A stretch of DNA of 64,000 nt from Brevundimonas diminuta. Its GTDB lineage: Bacteria; Pseudomonadota; Alphaproteobacteria; Caulobacterales; Caulobacteraceae. Position 1 is the stretch's first letter; the number at the start of each line of letters is the position of its first letter. The notes beneath the pieces are model-generated. The model saw nothing but the letters and a program-made list of their open reading frames with translations, ran no database searches and was not told the origin of the DNA. The position numbers were made by a program, and so were the translations under genes. Location of the stretch: contig NZ_CP073063.1 of assembly GCF_022654015.1 (NCBI RefSeq), positions 1,798,001 to 1,862,000 of the forward strand, given 5' to 3'. This document shows positions 49,922 to 61,237 of the stretch, in pieces.

Positions 49922-51265
49922 ATGCAAGTCGTCGAAAAGTCGAACGAAGGCCTCAGCCGCGTGATCGCGGTCACCATTCCCGTCGCGGAGCTGAACGAAA
50001 AGCTCGAAGCCCGCGTCAAGGAAGTCGCCCCGCAGGTGAAGCTGAAGGGCTTCCGTCCGGGCAAGGTGCCGGTCGCCCACGTCAAGAAGACCTTCGGCCG
50101 TGAGTTCATGGGCGAGATCATCAACGCCGAGCTGAACGAAACCAGCCAGAAGGCCCTCGACGAAGCCAAGATCCGCCCGGCCGCGCCGGCCGAGATGAAG
50201 CTGACGTCGGACATGGACAAGGTCATCGCCGGTCAGGAAGACCTGGCCTACGAAATGTCGCTGGAAATCATGCCGGACTTCGAGCCGGTCGATCCCAAGA
50301 CCCTGAAGCTGGAACGCCCGACCTATGAAGCGTCGGACGCCGATCTGGACGAGGCCCTGACGGAACTGGCCGGTCAGGCCAAGACCTACGAAGACAAGAA
50401 GGGCAAGACCGTCAAGGCCGCCGAGGGCGACCAGCTGACGATCGACTTCCTGGGCAAGCTGGACGGCGAGCCCTTCGAAGGCGGCGCCGCCGAGGACGCG
50501 GACCTGGTGATCGGCTCGGGCCGCTTCATCCCCGGTTTCGAAGAGCAACTGACGGGCGCCAAGGTCGGCGAAGAGAAGACCATCGAGGTCACCTTCCCCG
50601 AGAACTATCAAGCCGCCCATCTGGCCGGCAAGAAGGCCACCTTCGACATCAAGGTGAAGGCCATCAAGGCGGAAGCCGAATCCAAGATCGACGACGATTT
50701 CGCCACCCGCATCGGTCTGGAGTCGCTGGACAAGCTGAAGGAACTGCTGAAGTCCAACCTGGACCAGCAGTACGCCGGCGCCGCCCGTTTCAAGCTGAAG
50801 CGCGCTCTGCTGGACCAACTGGACGAGGCCCACGACTTCCCGCTGCCGCCGAAGATGGTGGACGCCGAGTTCGACGGCATCTGGCAGCAGGTCGAAGCTG
50901 ACAAGACCGCTGGTCGTCTGCCGGAAGAAGACGCCGCCAAGTCGGACGAGGACCTGAAGGCCGAATACCGCAAGATCGCCGAACGCCGCGTGCGTCTGGG
51001 CCTGGTGCTGGCCGAGATCGGTCGCGCCAACAACGTCCAGGTGACCGACCAGGAACTGAACGCCGCCATCCTGCAGGAAGCGCGCAACTATCCGGGCCAG
51101 GAACAGGCCGTCCTGAACTTCTACCGCCAGAACCCCAACGCCGCCGCCCAGATGCGCGCGCCCATCTACGAAGAGAAGGTCGTCGACCTGATCGTGGGCG
51201 TCGCCGACGTGACCGACAAGCCGATCACGAAGGAAGAGCTGCTGAAGGAAGAAGACGAGGGCTGA
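49922..51265 (+). CDS. tig: Trigger factor
   Basis: A 447-residue ribosome-associated chaperone. The N-terminal ribosome-binding loop 'GFRPGKVP' (~40-47) and the FKBP-like peptidyl-prolyl isomerase domain (~150-245) with 'DQLTIDFLGKLDGEPFEGGAAEDADLVIGSGRFIPGFEEQL' are clear, followed by the helical arm domain ending 'LLKEEDEG'. It receives nascent chains at the tunnel exit. It opens the tig / clpP / clpX / lon / HU proteostasis block. ATG 49922 gives MQVVEKSNEGLSRV, the family N-terminus; the frame extends upstream without support. Confidence 0.96.
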   Translation: MQVVEKSNEGLSRVIAVTIPVAELNEKLEARVKEVAPQVKLKGFRPGKVPVAHVKKTFGREFMGEIINAELNETSQKALDEAKIRPAAPAEMKLTSDMDKVIAGQEDLAYEMSLEIMPDFEPVDPKTLKLERPTYEASDADLDEALTELAGQAKTYEDKKGKTVKAAEGDQLTIDFLGKLDGEPFEGGAAEDADLVIGSGRFIPGFEEQLTGAKVGEEKTIEVTFPENYQAAHLAGKKATFDIKVKAIKAEAESKIDDDFATRIGLESLDKLKELLKSNLDQQYAGAARFKLKRALLDQLDEAHDFPLPPKMVDAEFDGIWQQVEADKTAGRLPEEDAAKSDEDLKAEYRKIAERRVRLGLVLAEIGRANNVQVTDQELNAAILQEARNYPGQEQAVLNFYRQNPNAAAQMRAPIYEEKVVDLIVGVADVTDKPITKEELLKEEDEG

Positions 51266-51323
51266 TTTTTCGCTCGATTACACGACCGTAACTGGCGGTT
51301 GTGGTGTCTGAGTTGTAAGTCGA

Positions 51324-51349
51324 ATGGGTCCGCAGTGCGGGCCCATTTT
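51324..51349 (+). terminator. Intrinsic terminator after tig
   Basis: ATGGGTCCGC (51324-51333) pairs with GCGGGCCCAT (51337-51346) with one G-U pair, a 3-base loop, and TTTT overlapping and following at 51346-51349. Confidence 0.75.
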
Positions 51350-51360
51350 GCTTTTCAGGT

Positions 51361-52275
51361 ATGCCGTCAATGTCTTTTTCCGCTGTCGCTCTGGCCGCCC
51401 TCATCACCGCAGGCGCGCAGGCGCAGGATCCGAGACAGCCGTCTCCGACAGATCTGGAGGAGATAACGGTCGAGGGGCAGTCGCCGCGGCAGGCCGCGCG
51501 CCAGTTTGTTCAGCGGGTCGCGACCGCACCCGCCGGTGCGCGGCTTGGACGGTGGAATACGCCGCTGTGCGTCAGCGTCGCCGGATTGAAGGCGCCCTAC
51601 GGTCAGATGCTTGCCGATCGCATCGGCCAGATCGCGCATGACCTTGAAATTCGAGTGGGCGAGCCTGGCTGCTCGGCCAATGTGCTCATCATCGCCACGG
51701 AGGATGGTCCCAGCGTCGCATCGGCGCTGGTGGAAGGTTGGCGTCTTCGCTTCCGTCCTCCGATCGACAACACCAACATGGGTTTGGCGGCGCTGGAACG
51801 GTTCAAAACCAGTAATGCGCCGGTGCGATGGTGGCACATTTCCCTGCCAGTCTCAGCAGACACGGGTCAACTGGCGGCCCGTGTCTCCGGTGGAGAGCCC
51901 CCTTGGATTAGATCGCGCAACGTCAGCCGCATGAGGTCGCCACTGCGGTACGACCTGAACTCTGCGACCGTCGTCATCGATATGACCAAGGCCAATGGCG
52001 TGCTTTTGCCGGCTTTGATGGACTACGCCGCGATGGTCGTCCTGGCCCAGGTCGATCCCCGCGCCGACTACTCCGATCAGCCCACGGTGCTGAATTTATT
52101 CGGTGATTCCCAGAACGTGACCGGCCTCACGGACTGGGATCGCGCCTATCTGCAAGCTCTTTATGAATCGGAGCCTGATCGCGCATCCGCCGCTGCACAG
52201 GAGGCCGCCGTGGCGGAACGGCTGCAAAAAGGCCGTCGTGAAGCAGCGAACCAGCAAGACCCGCAGTCCGAATGA
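51361..52275 (+). CDS. Exported hypothetical protein between tig and clpP (304 aa)
   Basis: A 304-residue protein. Signal 'MPSMSFSAVALAALITAGAQAQ'. The mature protein carries 'LEEITVEGQSPRQAARQFVQRV' then 'PLCVSVAGL' and 'GCSANVLIIATEDG', with a pair of Cys that may bond. The C-terminus is Gln/Arg/Glu-rich. The style matches uncharacterised exported proteins of Caulobacterales; no named domain is recognised. It lies between two proteostasis genes in its own transcription unit. Confidence 0.75.
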   Translation: MPSMSFSAVALAALITAGAQAQDPRQPSPTDLEEITVEGQSPRQAARQFVQRVATAPAGARLGRWNTPLCVSVAGLKAPYGQMLADRIGQIAHDLEIRVGEPGCSANVLIIATEDGPSVASALVEGWRLRFRPPIDNTNMGLAALERFKTSNAPVRWWHISLPVSADTGQLAARVSGGEPPWIRSRNVSRMRSPLRYDLNSATVVIDMTKANGVLLPALMDYAAMVVLAQVDPRADYSDQPTVLNLFGDSQNVTGLTDWDRAYLQALYESEPDRASAAAQEAAVAERLQKGRREAANQQDPQSE

Positions 52276-52368
52276 GCCGGGCGTCTTGCGCAGGGTGTCA
52301 TCGAACGCGATATGCACCATAACCGGCTGACGACGCTGAATCGTCGCCACTGCATCCGAGAAGGCTAA

Positions 52369-53016
52369 ATGCGCGATCCGATCGAACTGATGAACATGAA
52401 CCTTGTGCCGATGGTGGTGGAGCAATCCAGCCGCGGCGAGCGCTCCTTCGACATCTTCTCGCGTCTGCTGCGCGAGCGGATCATCTTCCTGACGGGACCG
52501 TTCGAGGACGGTATGGCGTCGCTGATCTGCGCCCAGCTGCTGTTCCTTGAATCGGAGAACCCGAAGAAGGAAATCAGCATGTATATCAACAGCCCCGGCG
52601 GTCAGGTGACCTCGGCGCTCGCGATCTACGACACCATGCAGTACATCAAGAGCCCGGTTTCGACCGTGGTGATGGGCATGGCGGCCTCGGCCGGTTCGCT
52701 GATCCTGACGGCCGGTGAGGCAGGCCAGCGCATCGCCCTGCCGAATGCGCGGGTCATGGTGCACCAGCCGTCGGGTGGTTTCCGCGGCCAGGCGTCGGAC
52801 ATCGAACTGCACGCTGCAGACATCCGCTACACCAAGCGGCGTCTGAACGAGATCTACGTCCATCACACCGGCCGCACGTATGAAGAGGTCGAGAAGACCC
52901 TGGATCGCGACCACTTCATGTCGGCCGAGGAAGCCAAGGCCTGGGGCATCGTGGATCATGTCTACGATCGCCGCGAACAGGCCGACGCCGACGGCGTGAA
53001 GACGCCCGGCAACTAA
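52369..53016 (+). CDS. clpP: ATP-dependent Clp protease proteolytic subunit
   Basis: A 215-residue serine peptidase. Catalytic S107 in '[10 protein letters not shown]', H132 in 'MVHQPSGG' and D181 in 'DRDHF' have the same spacing (25 and 49 residues) as in the Escherichia coli enzyme. Fourteen copies form the chamber that accepts substrates from ClpX or ClpA. The start ATG has AGAAGG upstream. In Caulobacterales ClpXP destroys cell-cycle regulators such as CtrA. Confidence 0.97.
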   Translation: MRDPIELMNMNLVPMVVEQSSRGERSFDIFSRLLRERIIFLTGPFEDGMASLICAQLLFLESENPKKEISMYINSPGGQVTSALAIYDTMQYIKSPVSTVVMGMAASAGSLILTAGEAGQRIALPNARVMVHQPSGGFRGQASDIELHAADIRYTKRRLNEIYVHHTGRTYEEVEKTLDRDHFMSAEEAKAWGIVDHVYDRREQADADGVKTPGN

Positions 53017-53037
53017 GACGGCTGTCGAAAGACAAGA

Positions 53038-53065
53038 GGGCGCGCCCACTGCGGCGCGCCCTTTT
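53038..53065 (+). terminator. Intrinsic terminator after clpP
   Basis: GGGCGCGCC (53038-53046) pairs perfectly with GGCGCGCCC (53053-53061), loop CACTGC, then TTTT. Confidence 0.88.
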
Positions 53066-53088
53066 CATTTTGTGCTATCGGAGCCGTC

Positions 53089-53409
53089 ATGCAGTTCACA
53101 CGAGATCAAAGCGGCACGGTCGATGTCGATGGCGAAAGCTACGTCTGGGAGCTTCGTCGCCAACCTCAGCCCAAGGGCGGCAACGTCTGGGAGGGCATGG
53201 CCGTTTCCCTTCGCCACGCGGACTTCAAGCGCGAAGCGATCGTCCAGTTTCCGCCGCCGCTTCGGCCCAACGGGCGGCCGGACGTGGAAAAGCAGCGCGT
53301 CAATGTCGACGCCGTCCGCACAGCCGTCGCCTCGGCGATCGAGGCGGGTTGGGACCCCACGTCACGCGGCAAGGCGATGGTGTTCGACGTGGACGCCGAC
53401 GGGAACTGA
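53089..53409 (+). CDS. Conserved hypothetical protein (106 aa)
   Basis: A 106-residue soluble protein, 'MQFTRDQSGTVDVDGESYVWELRRQPQ', with a beta-rich first half and a helical 'RVNVDAVRTAVASAIEAGWDPTSRGKAMVFDV'. Its ending resembles proteins with a WD/GW 'aGWdp.srGk.fvfdvd' motif that occur widely in alphaproteobacteria with no known function. It is convergent with the HAD gene (4-bp gap). Confidence 0.72.
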   Translation: MQFTRDQSGTVDVDGESYVWELRRQPQPKGGNVWEGMAVSLRHADFKREAIVQFPPPLRPNGRPDVEKQRVNVDAVRTAVASAIEAGWDPTSRGKAMVFDVDADGN

Positions 53410-53412
53410 ACG

Positions 53413-54060
53413 TCAGGGCTTCTGACGGAAGACCCGAAAACCTGGCTGCTGGGCCATCGCCAGCATTTCGGTATCGCCCGAGGTGTCGCCATAGGCGGCC
53501 GTCAGGGTCATGTCTTCGCCATAGGCCGCCTTCAGCCGCCGCACCTTTTCCTGACCCCGACAATTCGGACCGGCGAAGTCGCCGGTTATCCGGTCATCGG
53601 CGTCGAAGACGAACTCGGTGCCCAGCAGGGCCTCGGCCCCCAGCTTTCGGGCGAATGGCGCGACGGTCGTCGTGGGCGACGCGGTCACGATGACGCGATG
53701 CGCGCCGCGTCGGCCCCAGTCGTTCCAAACCTCAAGCGCATCGGGGCGCATGAAGCGGGGCCAGATCGCTTCGGCGAAGGCTGCGGCTTCCGCTTCCAGC
53801 GTCTGGCGGCTCACGCCAAGCAGGAATTCCTTTACGGAGGCCGCCTTAATCCGTCCCCGGTCGCGATCCTTGGCGTAGGCGGCCAGCGCCGGAGCCAGCT
53901 TGACCAGTCCCAGCGCCCAGGCGCCCGGACCAGCGCGCCAGCGCAGGAACTCGGTGAAGCTGTCGCGAATCGTCAGCGTGCCATCGAAATCGAAAGCGAC
54001 GATGACACGTCCATTTGCCGTGGACTGGCGTAAATCCTGCACGATACCCATGTCAGACAT
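53413..54060 (-). CDS. HAD-IB-family phosphatase
   Basis: A 215-residue protein. The nucleophile motif is 'VAFDFDGTLTIRDSF', motif II 'VIVTASPTTT', motif III Lys in 'GQEKVRRLKAAY' and motif IV 'AAYGDTSGDTEML'. It belongs to the HAD-IB (SerB-like/phosphatidylglycerophosphatase-C-like) group and dephosphorylates an unidentified phosphoester. The start is ATG 54060 (MSDMGIVQ), with a second ATG three codons on. It is divergent from clpX. Confidence 0.88.
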   Translation of the reverse strand: MSDMGIVQDLRQSTANGRVIVAFDFDGTLTIRDSFTEFLRWRAGPGAWALGLVKLAPALAAYAKDRDRGRIKAASVKEFLLGVSRQTLEAEAAAFAEAIWPRFMRPDALEVWNDWGRRGAHRVIVTASPTTTVAPFARKLGAEALLGTEFVFDADDRITGDFAGPNCRGQEKVRRLKAAYGEDMTLTAAYGDTSGDTEMLAMAQQPGFRVFRQKP

Positions 54061-54254
54061 TCGCCTTGATCCCCGTCGACACTGATCCATCCACGCACTG
54101 CAACAATCCCCTGCCGCCTTCGGGGTTGTTCCGGAACGTGTGATGGGTGATTGTCATTTTTTGAAGACCTTCGCATCCAGAGTGCTGGAATCAATGTGAG
54201 GGAAGCGCGTTTCGGGCCATTTCGGTCCGCCCCGCGGGAGTGAGATAAGGGTCT

Positions 54255-55523
54255 ATGACCAAAGCAGCCGGCACCGACGCCAAAAGCACCCTCTACTGCT
54301 CGTTCTGCGGAAAGAGCCAGCACGAGGTCCGCAAGCTCATCGCGGGCCCGACCGTCTTCATCTGCGATGAATGCGTCGAACTGTGCATGGACATCATCCG
54401 CGAAGAGCACAAGATCGGCTTCAAGAAGACGACCGACGGCGTGCCCACGCCCAAGGAAATCCGCGACGTGCTGGACGACTATGTCATCGGCCAGGCGCAC
54501 GCCAAGAAGGTGCTCTCGGTCGCCGTCCACAATCACTACAAGCGCCTGAATCACGCGACGAAGAACAACGACGTCGAACTGGCCAAGTCGAACATCATGC
54601 TCATCGGGCCGACGGGCTCGGGCAAGACGCTGCTGGCCCAGACGCTGGCGCGCATCATCGATGTGCCCTTCACCATGGCCGACGCCACGACCCTGACCGA
54701 GGCCGGTTACGTGGGTGAGGATGTCGAGAACATCATCCTGAAGCTGCTCCAGGCGTCCGACTACAACGTCGAGCGGGCCCAGCGCGGCATCGTCTACATC
54801 GACGAGATCGACAAGATTTCGCGCAAGTCGGACAACCCGTCGATCACCCGCGACGTGTCGGGCGAAGGCGTGCAGCAGGCCCTGCTGAAGATCATGGAAG
54901 GCACCGTCGCCTCCGTGCCGCCGCAGGGCGGCCGCAAGCATCCGCAGCAGGAATTCCTGCAGGTGGACACCGCCAACATCCTGTTCATCGTCGGCGGCGC
55001 CTTCGCCGGCCTGGAAAAGGTGATTTCGGCGCGTGGAGCCGGCGCCTCGATCGGCTTTGGCGCCAAGGTCAAGGAGATCGACGAACGCCGCACGGGCGAT
55101 ATCCTGAAGGGTGTCGAGCCTGATGATCTGATGCGGTTCGGCCTTATCCCCGAATTCATCGGCCGCCTGCCTGTTCTGGCGACGCTGGAAGACCTGGACG
55201 AGACGGCGCTCGTCACCATTCTGACCGAGCCGAAGAACGCCCTGGTCAAACAGTACAAACGTCTGTTCGAGATGGAGAATGTCGAACTGACCTTCACCGA
55301 CGACGCACTGATCGCCGTCGCCAAGAAAGCCATCACCCGCAAGACCGGCGCGCGCGGCCTGCGCTCGATCCTGGAAGGCATCCTGCTGGAGACCATGTTC
55401 GAACTGCCGACCTTCGAAGGCGTCGAAGAGGTTGTGGTCAACGCCGAGGTCATCGACGGCAAGGCCCAGCCCCTGCTGATCTACTCGGAAGCCTCCAAGA
55501 AGAAGGCCGACGGCGCCGCCTGA
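54255..55523 (+). CDS. clpX: ATP-dependent Clp protease ATPase subunit
   Basis: A 422-residue unfoldase. The N-terminal zinc-binding domain has '[18 protein letters not shown]...ICDECVELC'. The AAA+ domain has Walker A '[15 protein letters not shown]', Walker B 'VYIDEIDKI', the pore region following 'YVGEDVENI', an IGF-like loop for ClpP docking ('[10 protein letters not shown]') and arginine finger/sensor regions ('[10 protein letters not shown]', 'TGARGLRSI'). It recognises, unfolds and feeds proteins to ClpP. Confidence 0.97.
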   Translation: MTKAAGTDAKSTLYCSFCGKSQHEVRKLIAGPTVFICDECVELCMDIIREEHKIGFKKTTDGVPTPKEIRDVLDDYVIGQAHAKKVLSVAVHNHYKRLNHATKNNDVELAKSNIMLIGPTGSGKTLLAQTLARIIDVPFTMADATTLTEAGYVGEDVENIILKLLQASDYNVERAQRGIVYIDEIDKISRKSDNPSITRDVSGEGVQQALLKIMEGTVASVPPQGGRKHPQQEFLQVDTANILFIVGGAFAGLEKVISARGAGASIGFGAKVKEIDERRTGDILKGVEPDDLMRFGLIPEFIGRLPVLATLEDLDETALVTILTEPKNALVKQYKRLFEMENVELTFTDDALIAVAKKAITRKTGARGLRSILEGILLETMFELPTFEGVEEVVVNAEVIDGKAQPLLIYSEASKKKADGAA

Positions 55524-55548
55524 ACTGGCGAAAAGTCCCGAAATGATG

Positions 55549-55579
55549 AAGGCCGGAGCGATCTCGCTCCGGCCTTTTT
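55549..55579. terminator. Strong terminator after clpX
   Basis: AAGGCCGGAGCGA (55549-55561) and TCGCTCCGGCCTT (55564-55576) are perfectly complementary; the transcript ends in U5. The stem also suits the leftward transcript of the small genes at 55595-56120. Confidence 0.88.
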
Positions 55580-55594
55580 CTTGACCTGGGGCGA

Positions 55595-55789
55595 TCAGGC
55601 GGGTTCGGCCAGCATCAGGACATGGCCCGGATGGGCGTCGGCCTCGGCCTTGGCGCAACGGACGGCGCTTATGGCGTCGGTGAAGACGCCTTCGAACAGG
55701 CCGTCGCTTGAGGTAATGCGCCAGCGATCGCCGACAGGTTGGATGGTCAGGACTTCGAAGGCGGGTGGCGAGGCTAGGGTAGTAATCAT
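55595..55789 (-). CDS. Small protein, third of a coupled tiny-gene trio (64 aa)
   Basis: Starts at ATG 55789, overlapping the previous stop by ATGA. 64 residues: 'MITTLASPPAFEVLTIQPVGDRWRITSSDG' then 'GVFTDAISAVRCAKAEADAHPGHVLMLAEPA'. The centre (W-R-I ... F-x-x-x-x-x-A-x-x-x-A) has the look of a DUF2188-like small domain. A longer upstream frame is not supported. Function unknown. Confidence 0.6.
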   Translation of the reverse strand: MITTLASPPAFEVLTIQPVGDRWRITSSDGLFEGVFTDAISAVRCAKAEADAHPGHVLMLAEPA

Positions 55790-55995
55790 TGGGTTTGGCG
55801 ATGTTGGTCGCGGTTCAGGCGGTCGGCCTCGGCCTGAAGTCGGGCGGCGAGACGTTCGGCCGAGATGCGATCGGGCAGGGGGCGAGTGCAGGCGTTGTTG
55901 ACCGCCACGGCCCAACCGCTGGCGCGAGGCACGACTCTGTATCGTCGGGGAGGGGCTGCGCGTGTCACGCCGCCCTCGACATGGCCCTGCATCAT
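55786..55995 (-). CDS. Small protein, second of the trio (69 aa)
   Basis: From ATG 55995 (or the next codon, ATG 55992), which overlaps the stop of the preceding tiny gene. About 69 residues, Arg-rich: 'GVTRAAPPRRYRVVPRASGWAVAVNNACTRPLPDRISAERLAARLQAEADRLN'. The core 'YRVVPRASGWAV' with a helical end is like the neighbour at 55595, so the two may be paralogues. It is probably soluble. Function unknown. Confidence 0.58.
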   Translation of the reverse strand: MMQGHVEGGVTRAAPPRRYRVVPRASGWAVAVNNACTRPLPDRISAERLAARLQAEADRLNRDQHRQTQ

Positions 55996-56120
55996 CGTGC
56001 GCGGCCCTTGCGGATCGGGGCGCCGAACAGGGCGCCGATGAAGGTCATTGCCATCTGAAGGGTTGTCGGCGCCGGGGCGGGACGTTTCAGGGTCTCGGCC
56101 AGCAGGTGGGAACGGCTCAT
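55992..56120 (-). CDS. Small protein, first of the trio (42 aa)
   Basis: ATG 56120 lies six bases after AAGGAG, the best ribosome binding site here. 42 residues, beginning MSRSHLLAETLKRPAPAPT and ending with a hydrophobic stretch 'MAMTFIGALFGAPIRKGRAR' that is too short and charged at the end to be a clear membrane helix. The stop overlaps the next start. It begins the leftward trio and is divergent from lon. Confidence 0.6.
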   Translation of the reverse strand: MSRSHLLAETLKRPAPAPTTLQMAMTFIGALFGAPIRKGRAR

Positions 56121-56262
56121 GGTCATCTCCTTGGAGCGCCAGAAAACGCCCGATCCCCGTAAAGCGGCCATGTCGAAAGCGTCGCCGGGCGTAATGCGGA
56201 CCTAAAGCGACGCGATCGGAAGACCTTGTGGCCACGCAGATGTGGGCCGTTCCGCGGTCACG

Positions 56263-56292
56263 CTTGAACCGCGGGTCTTTCAAACCACATAC
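56263..56292 (+). promoter_or_regulatory. Candidate sigma-32 (heat-shock) promoter for lon
   Basis: CTTGAA at 56263-56268 and CCACATAC at 56285-56292 are 16 bases apart, close to the sigma-32 consensus CTTGAA-N13-17-CCCCATNT. They precede lon by ~110 bases; lon is a heat-shock gene in related bacteria. The -10 has mismatches. Confidence 0.4.
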
Positions 56293-56401
56293 TCATCCGA
56301 ACGCCGTCGGAATCGACGGGCCGTCATGCGCCGGTCGGGCCTCTTGCCCGGCGGACCCTGGCGGCGGGCCGGAGATGATCAATGGCCCAGGAGTACGCAT
56401 C

Positions 56402-58798
<2,397 letters not shown>

Positions 58799-58817
58799 CG
58801 CCGAGTTGAACAGCGAG

Positions 58818-58853
58818 CGCCGCCGGTGATCCCACCGGCGGCGTTTTCGTTTT
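58818..58853 (+). terminator. Intrinsic terminator after lon
   Basis: CGCCGCCGGTG (58818-58828) and CACCGGCGGCG (58833-58843) form an 11-bp perfect stem with loop ATCC, then TTTTCGTTTTT. Confidence 0.88.
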
Positions 58854-58903
58854 TGACGCAACCGCCGATCTGTCCTTTAGTGATTCGTTCTGGAGGGGGA
58901 CGG

Positions 58904-59179
58904 ATGACCAAGGCGGAACTGATCGGCCGGATGGCCAGCGCGGCGAATATCAGCCGCGACCAGGCCAAGACAGCGCTGGAAGCGTTTACCGACGGCGTGA
59001 CCGAGTCGCTGACGCGGGGCGCGGACGTGAAGCTGATCGGTTTCGGCAGTTTCGTCGCCGTAGACCGCAAGGCTGGGGTTGCGCGCAATCCGCAGACCGG
59101 CGCGGCCGTCGCGCGTCCGGCGTCGCGCACCGCGCGCTTTCGCCCGGGCGAAGGTTTGAAAAGCGCCTTGAACGGTTGA
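58904..59179 (+). CDS. hup: DNA-binding protein HU
   Basis: A 91-residue HU-family protein. 'MTKAELIGRMASAANISRDQAKTALEAFTDGVTESLTRG' is the helical dimerisation part. 'VKLIGFGSFVAVDRKAGVARNPQTGAAVARPASRTARFRPGEGLKSAL' has the DNA-binding arm with the conserved 'R-N-P-x-T-G'. It bends and compacts DNA. ATG 58904 has GGAGGGGG upstream. The position after lon is conserved among proteobacteria. Confidence 0.94.
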   Translation: MTKAELIGRMASAANISRDQAKTALEAFTDGVTESLTRGADVKLIGFGSFVAVDRKAGVARNPQTGAAVARPASRTARFRPGEGLKSALNG

Positions 59180-59213
59180 GGCGCGACGGGCATAAGCCCG
59201 TCTCTGCCCTTGG

Positions 59214-59290
59214 GGGCGGCTAGCTCAGCTGGTCAGAGCATCTCGTTTACACCGAGAGGGTCGGCGGTTCGAACCCGTCGCCGCCTACCA
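59214..59290 (+). tRNA. tRNA-Val(TAC)
   Basis: A 77-nt cloverleaf with encoded CCA: acceptor GGGCGGC pairing with GCCGCCT, TAGCTCAGCTGGTCAGAGC D-arm, anticodon stem-loop TCTCG-TTTACAC-CGAGA (anticodon TAC), T-arm GGTTCGAACCC. It is followed by an integrase, so its 3' end is the likely attB of the right-hand element. Confidence 0.95.
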
Positions 59291-59309
59291 AAACCGAAAG
59301 GAACCCAAG

Positions 59310-59342
59310 CCCCGCCTGCAATCCTTGCAGAGCGGGGTTTTT
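59310..59342 (+). terminator. Intrinsic terminator after tRNA-Val
   Basis: CCCCGC plus CTGCA pair with TGCAG plus GCGGGG around an unpaired A, then TTTTT. Confidence 0.75.
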
Positions 59343-59382
59343 CGTGCCCATAACCCTGGTGGAAACCTGGTGGAAATAGCCG

Positions 59383-61194
59383 ATGGCAAAAGATCGCTTG
59401 TGGGGCGTCTATCGCATCAAAGACCCTAAGACGGGGCGCCTCGGTCAGACTTGGTTCGTCCGCCGTGACGTGCCTGCGGACGTGCGAGAGCGGTTGGGTC
59501 GGCGGGTGTGGAATGAGACGACCGGAACGACAGACCTGAAGGTCGCGCTGAAGATCGCCGAGGCCAGGTGGCGTGGGTGGTCAGACCAGATCGCACAAGC
59601 GCGGGCGCTGGGGGCGGGTCCAGTCATGTCGCTTGCAAACGCCACGGCCGCTGTAGAGCAGTGGCGTCGAATGCGATGCCGAGCGGCGTCGGGGGGCGGT
59701 TTTCTGGACCACCTGATCCGCCAGGGCGTGGCCGCCTATATGGCGGCGCCTGGAGCAGGAATCAGTGCCGATCTCTCGGTCGATCTGCCTGGTGAGGGCA
59801 TCGACGCGGCCGACTACTATTTCGAACAGCACCCAAGCGCCTCGCGCGCGGTTGAGACGCCAATCTCAGTTCAGATGCTGGTAGCCCGCTTGGTGCCCTC
59901 GCTGCGTGATCCAGAAGCGTATGCGCAGCTTCCTGAGTTCGACGGGGCGATGGACCAGGCGATCAGCGACGGCGGCGGGGCAGGGGTGCTGCCGAGCACA
60001 ACACGCCAGGCTTTGCGGACGGTGTTCGCCAATGCCTGGCTTGAAGTCATTGAGGCCGAAGAAGCGGAGCGGCGGCGTGCGGCAATGTCACTGGCGGCGC
60101 GCGCTTCCGACAGCGTTTTGAGGGATCAGGTGGGGCGTCCCGCATTCCAGGCTCGCGTTGGCGACCTAACAATCGGGCAGGTGATCGCGAAATATCAGGC
60201 CGAGCGCGACGGCGACGACACTCAGAAGCAATACGGCCATATCTTCCGAGCACTGAAGCAACTGGTCGGCGAGGACAAGCCGATCCGCGCGGTCACGCGT
60301 GACGACGTCCTGACTATTAAGCGGGCGCTCGCGCAGATACCGAAAAACATGACGAAGCTTTACGGTAAGGACGTCGACCTGATCGACGCCATTGAGCGTG
60401 GGGCTGACGAAGACAAGCCGCGCCTCGCGCCTAACACGCTGCGCAGCTACATGGTGAACCTGTCAGCGGTGATGAACTTCGCGTGGAAGAAGTTGGGTGT
60501 CATCGACCAGAACCCCGTCGATGGCTTGATTCCTAAACGACAGAAGCAAGTGGAGCGTCGCGCCTTCCGAAAGGACGAACTCGACCTGATCTTCGGCGGA
60601 CTTCAGCAGGACCGCGAAGCCGATTCCGCTCATTACTGGGTGCCAGCACTTCTGACGTTCACGGGATGTCGGGCGAACGAGATATGCCAGTTGCGGGTCG
60701 AGGACGTGGACCGCGCGGAAGGGATCGACTTCATCGACCTGACCCTTTTCGGCAAGGACGGCGTGCGCGTCGGTGGAAAGCGACTGAAGAACGAGTCCTC
60801 GGCTCGGGCCGTTCCGGTCCACCAGGAACTGGTCCGTGCCGGCTTCCTGGAGTTCGTGGAGCGGCGGCGTGCGGCAGGTGAAGAACGCCTGTTCCCTGAA
60901 CTCACCCAGAACGCCTTCGGCCGATACAGTCACGAGGTCAGCCGCCGGTTCGGACAGCATCTTGATCGTGTGGGCCTGCCTGAGCCGAGCCTCGTGCTTC
61001 ACGGCCTCCGCCACGGCTTCAGAAACGCGTGCCGTGCGGCCAGCTTGCCTACGGAGATCGCGGACGGCCTGGGCGGCTGGGCCGGCAAGGGTGAGGGCGA
61101 GAATTACGGCTCGCGCGCGGGACTGGAGGAGGTCATCAGCAACGCAGAGCACATGTCGAAACTGACAATGGGCGGCTTCAAGTTGCCCGCATAA
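59383..61194 (+). CDS. Tyrosine integrase of the tRNA-Val element
   Basis: A 603-residue integrase. The N-terminal 'DRLWGVYRIKDPKTGRLGQTWFVRRDVPADVRERLGRRVWNETTGTTD' is the DUF6538-type integrase head, common in alphaproteobacteria. The catalytic domain (~395-590) has R430 ('TGCRANEICQL'), H540-x-x-R543 ('HGLRHGF'), W566 in place of the usual His ('GLGGWAGKG') and Y575 ('ENYG'). It probably inserts the element into tRNA-Val. Two tandem CCTGGTGGAAA repeats lie at 59355-59376, just before its ATG. Confidence 0.92.
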   Translation: MAKDRLWGVYRIKDPKTGRLGQTWFVRRDVPADVRERLGRRVWNETTGTTDLKVALKIAEARWRGWSDQIAQARALGAGPVMSLANATAAVEQWRRMRCRAASGGGFLDHLIRQGVAAYMAAPGAGISADLSVDLPGEGIDAADYYFEQHPSASRAVETPISVQMLVARLVPSLRDPEAYAQLPEFDGAMDQAISDGGGAGVLPSTTRQALRTVFANAWLEVIEAEEAERRRAAMSLAARASDSVLRDQVGRPAFQARVGDLTIGQVIAKYQAERDGDDTQKQYGHIFRALKQLVGEDKPIRAVTRDDVLTIKRALAQIPKNMTKLYGKDVDLIDAIERGADEDKPRLAPNTLRSYMVNLSAVMNFAWKKLGVIDQNPVDGLIPKRQKQVERRAFRKDELDLIFGGLQQDREADSAHYWVPALLTFTGCRANEICQLRVEDVDRAEGIDFIDLTLFGKDGVRVGGKRLKNESSARAVPVHQELVRAGFLEFVERRRAAGEERLFPELTQNAFGRYSHEVSRRFGQHLDRVGLPEPSLVLHGLRHGFRNACRAASLPTEIADGLGGWAGKGEGENYGSRAGLEEVISNAEHMSKLTMGGFKLPA

Positions 61195-61237
61195 GCGCTG
61201 GGGCGGGGGCTAATCTCAGCGCCAGCAGGCCGTCTCG

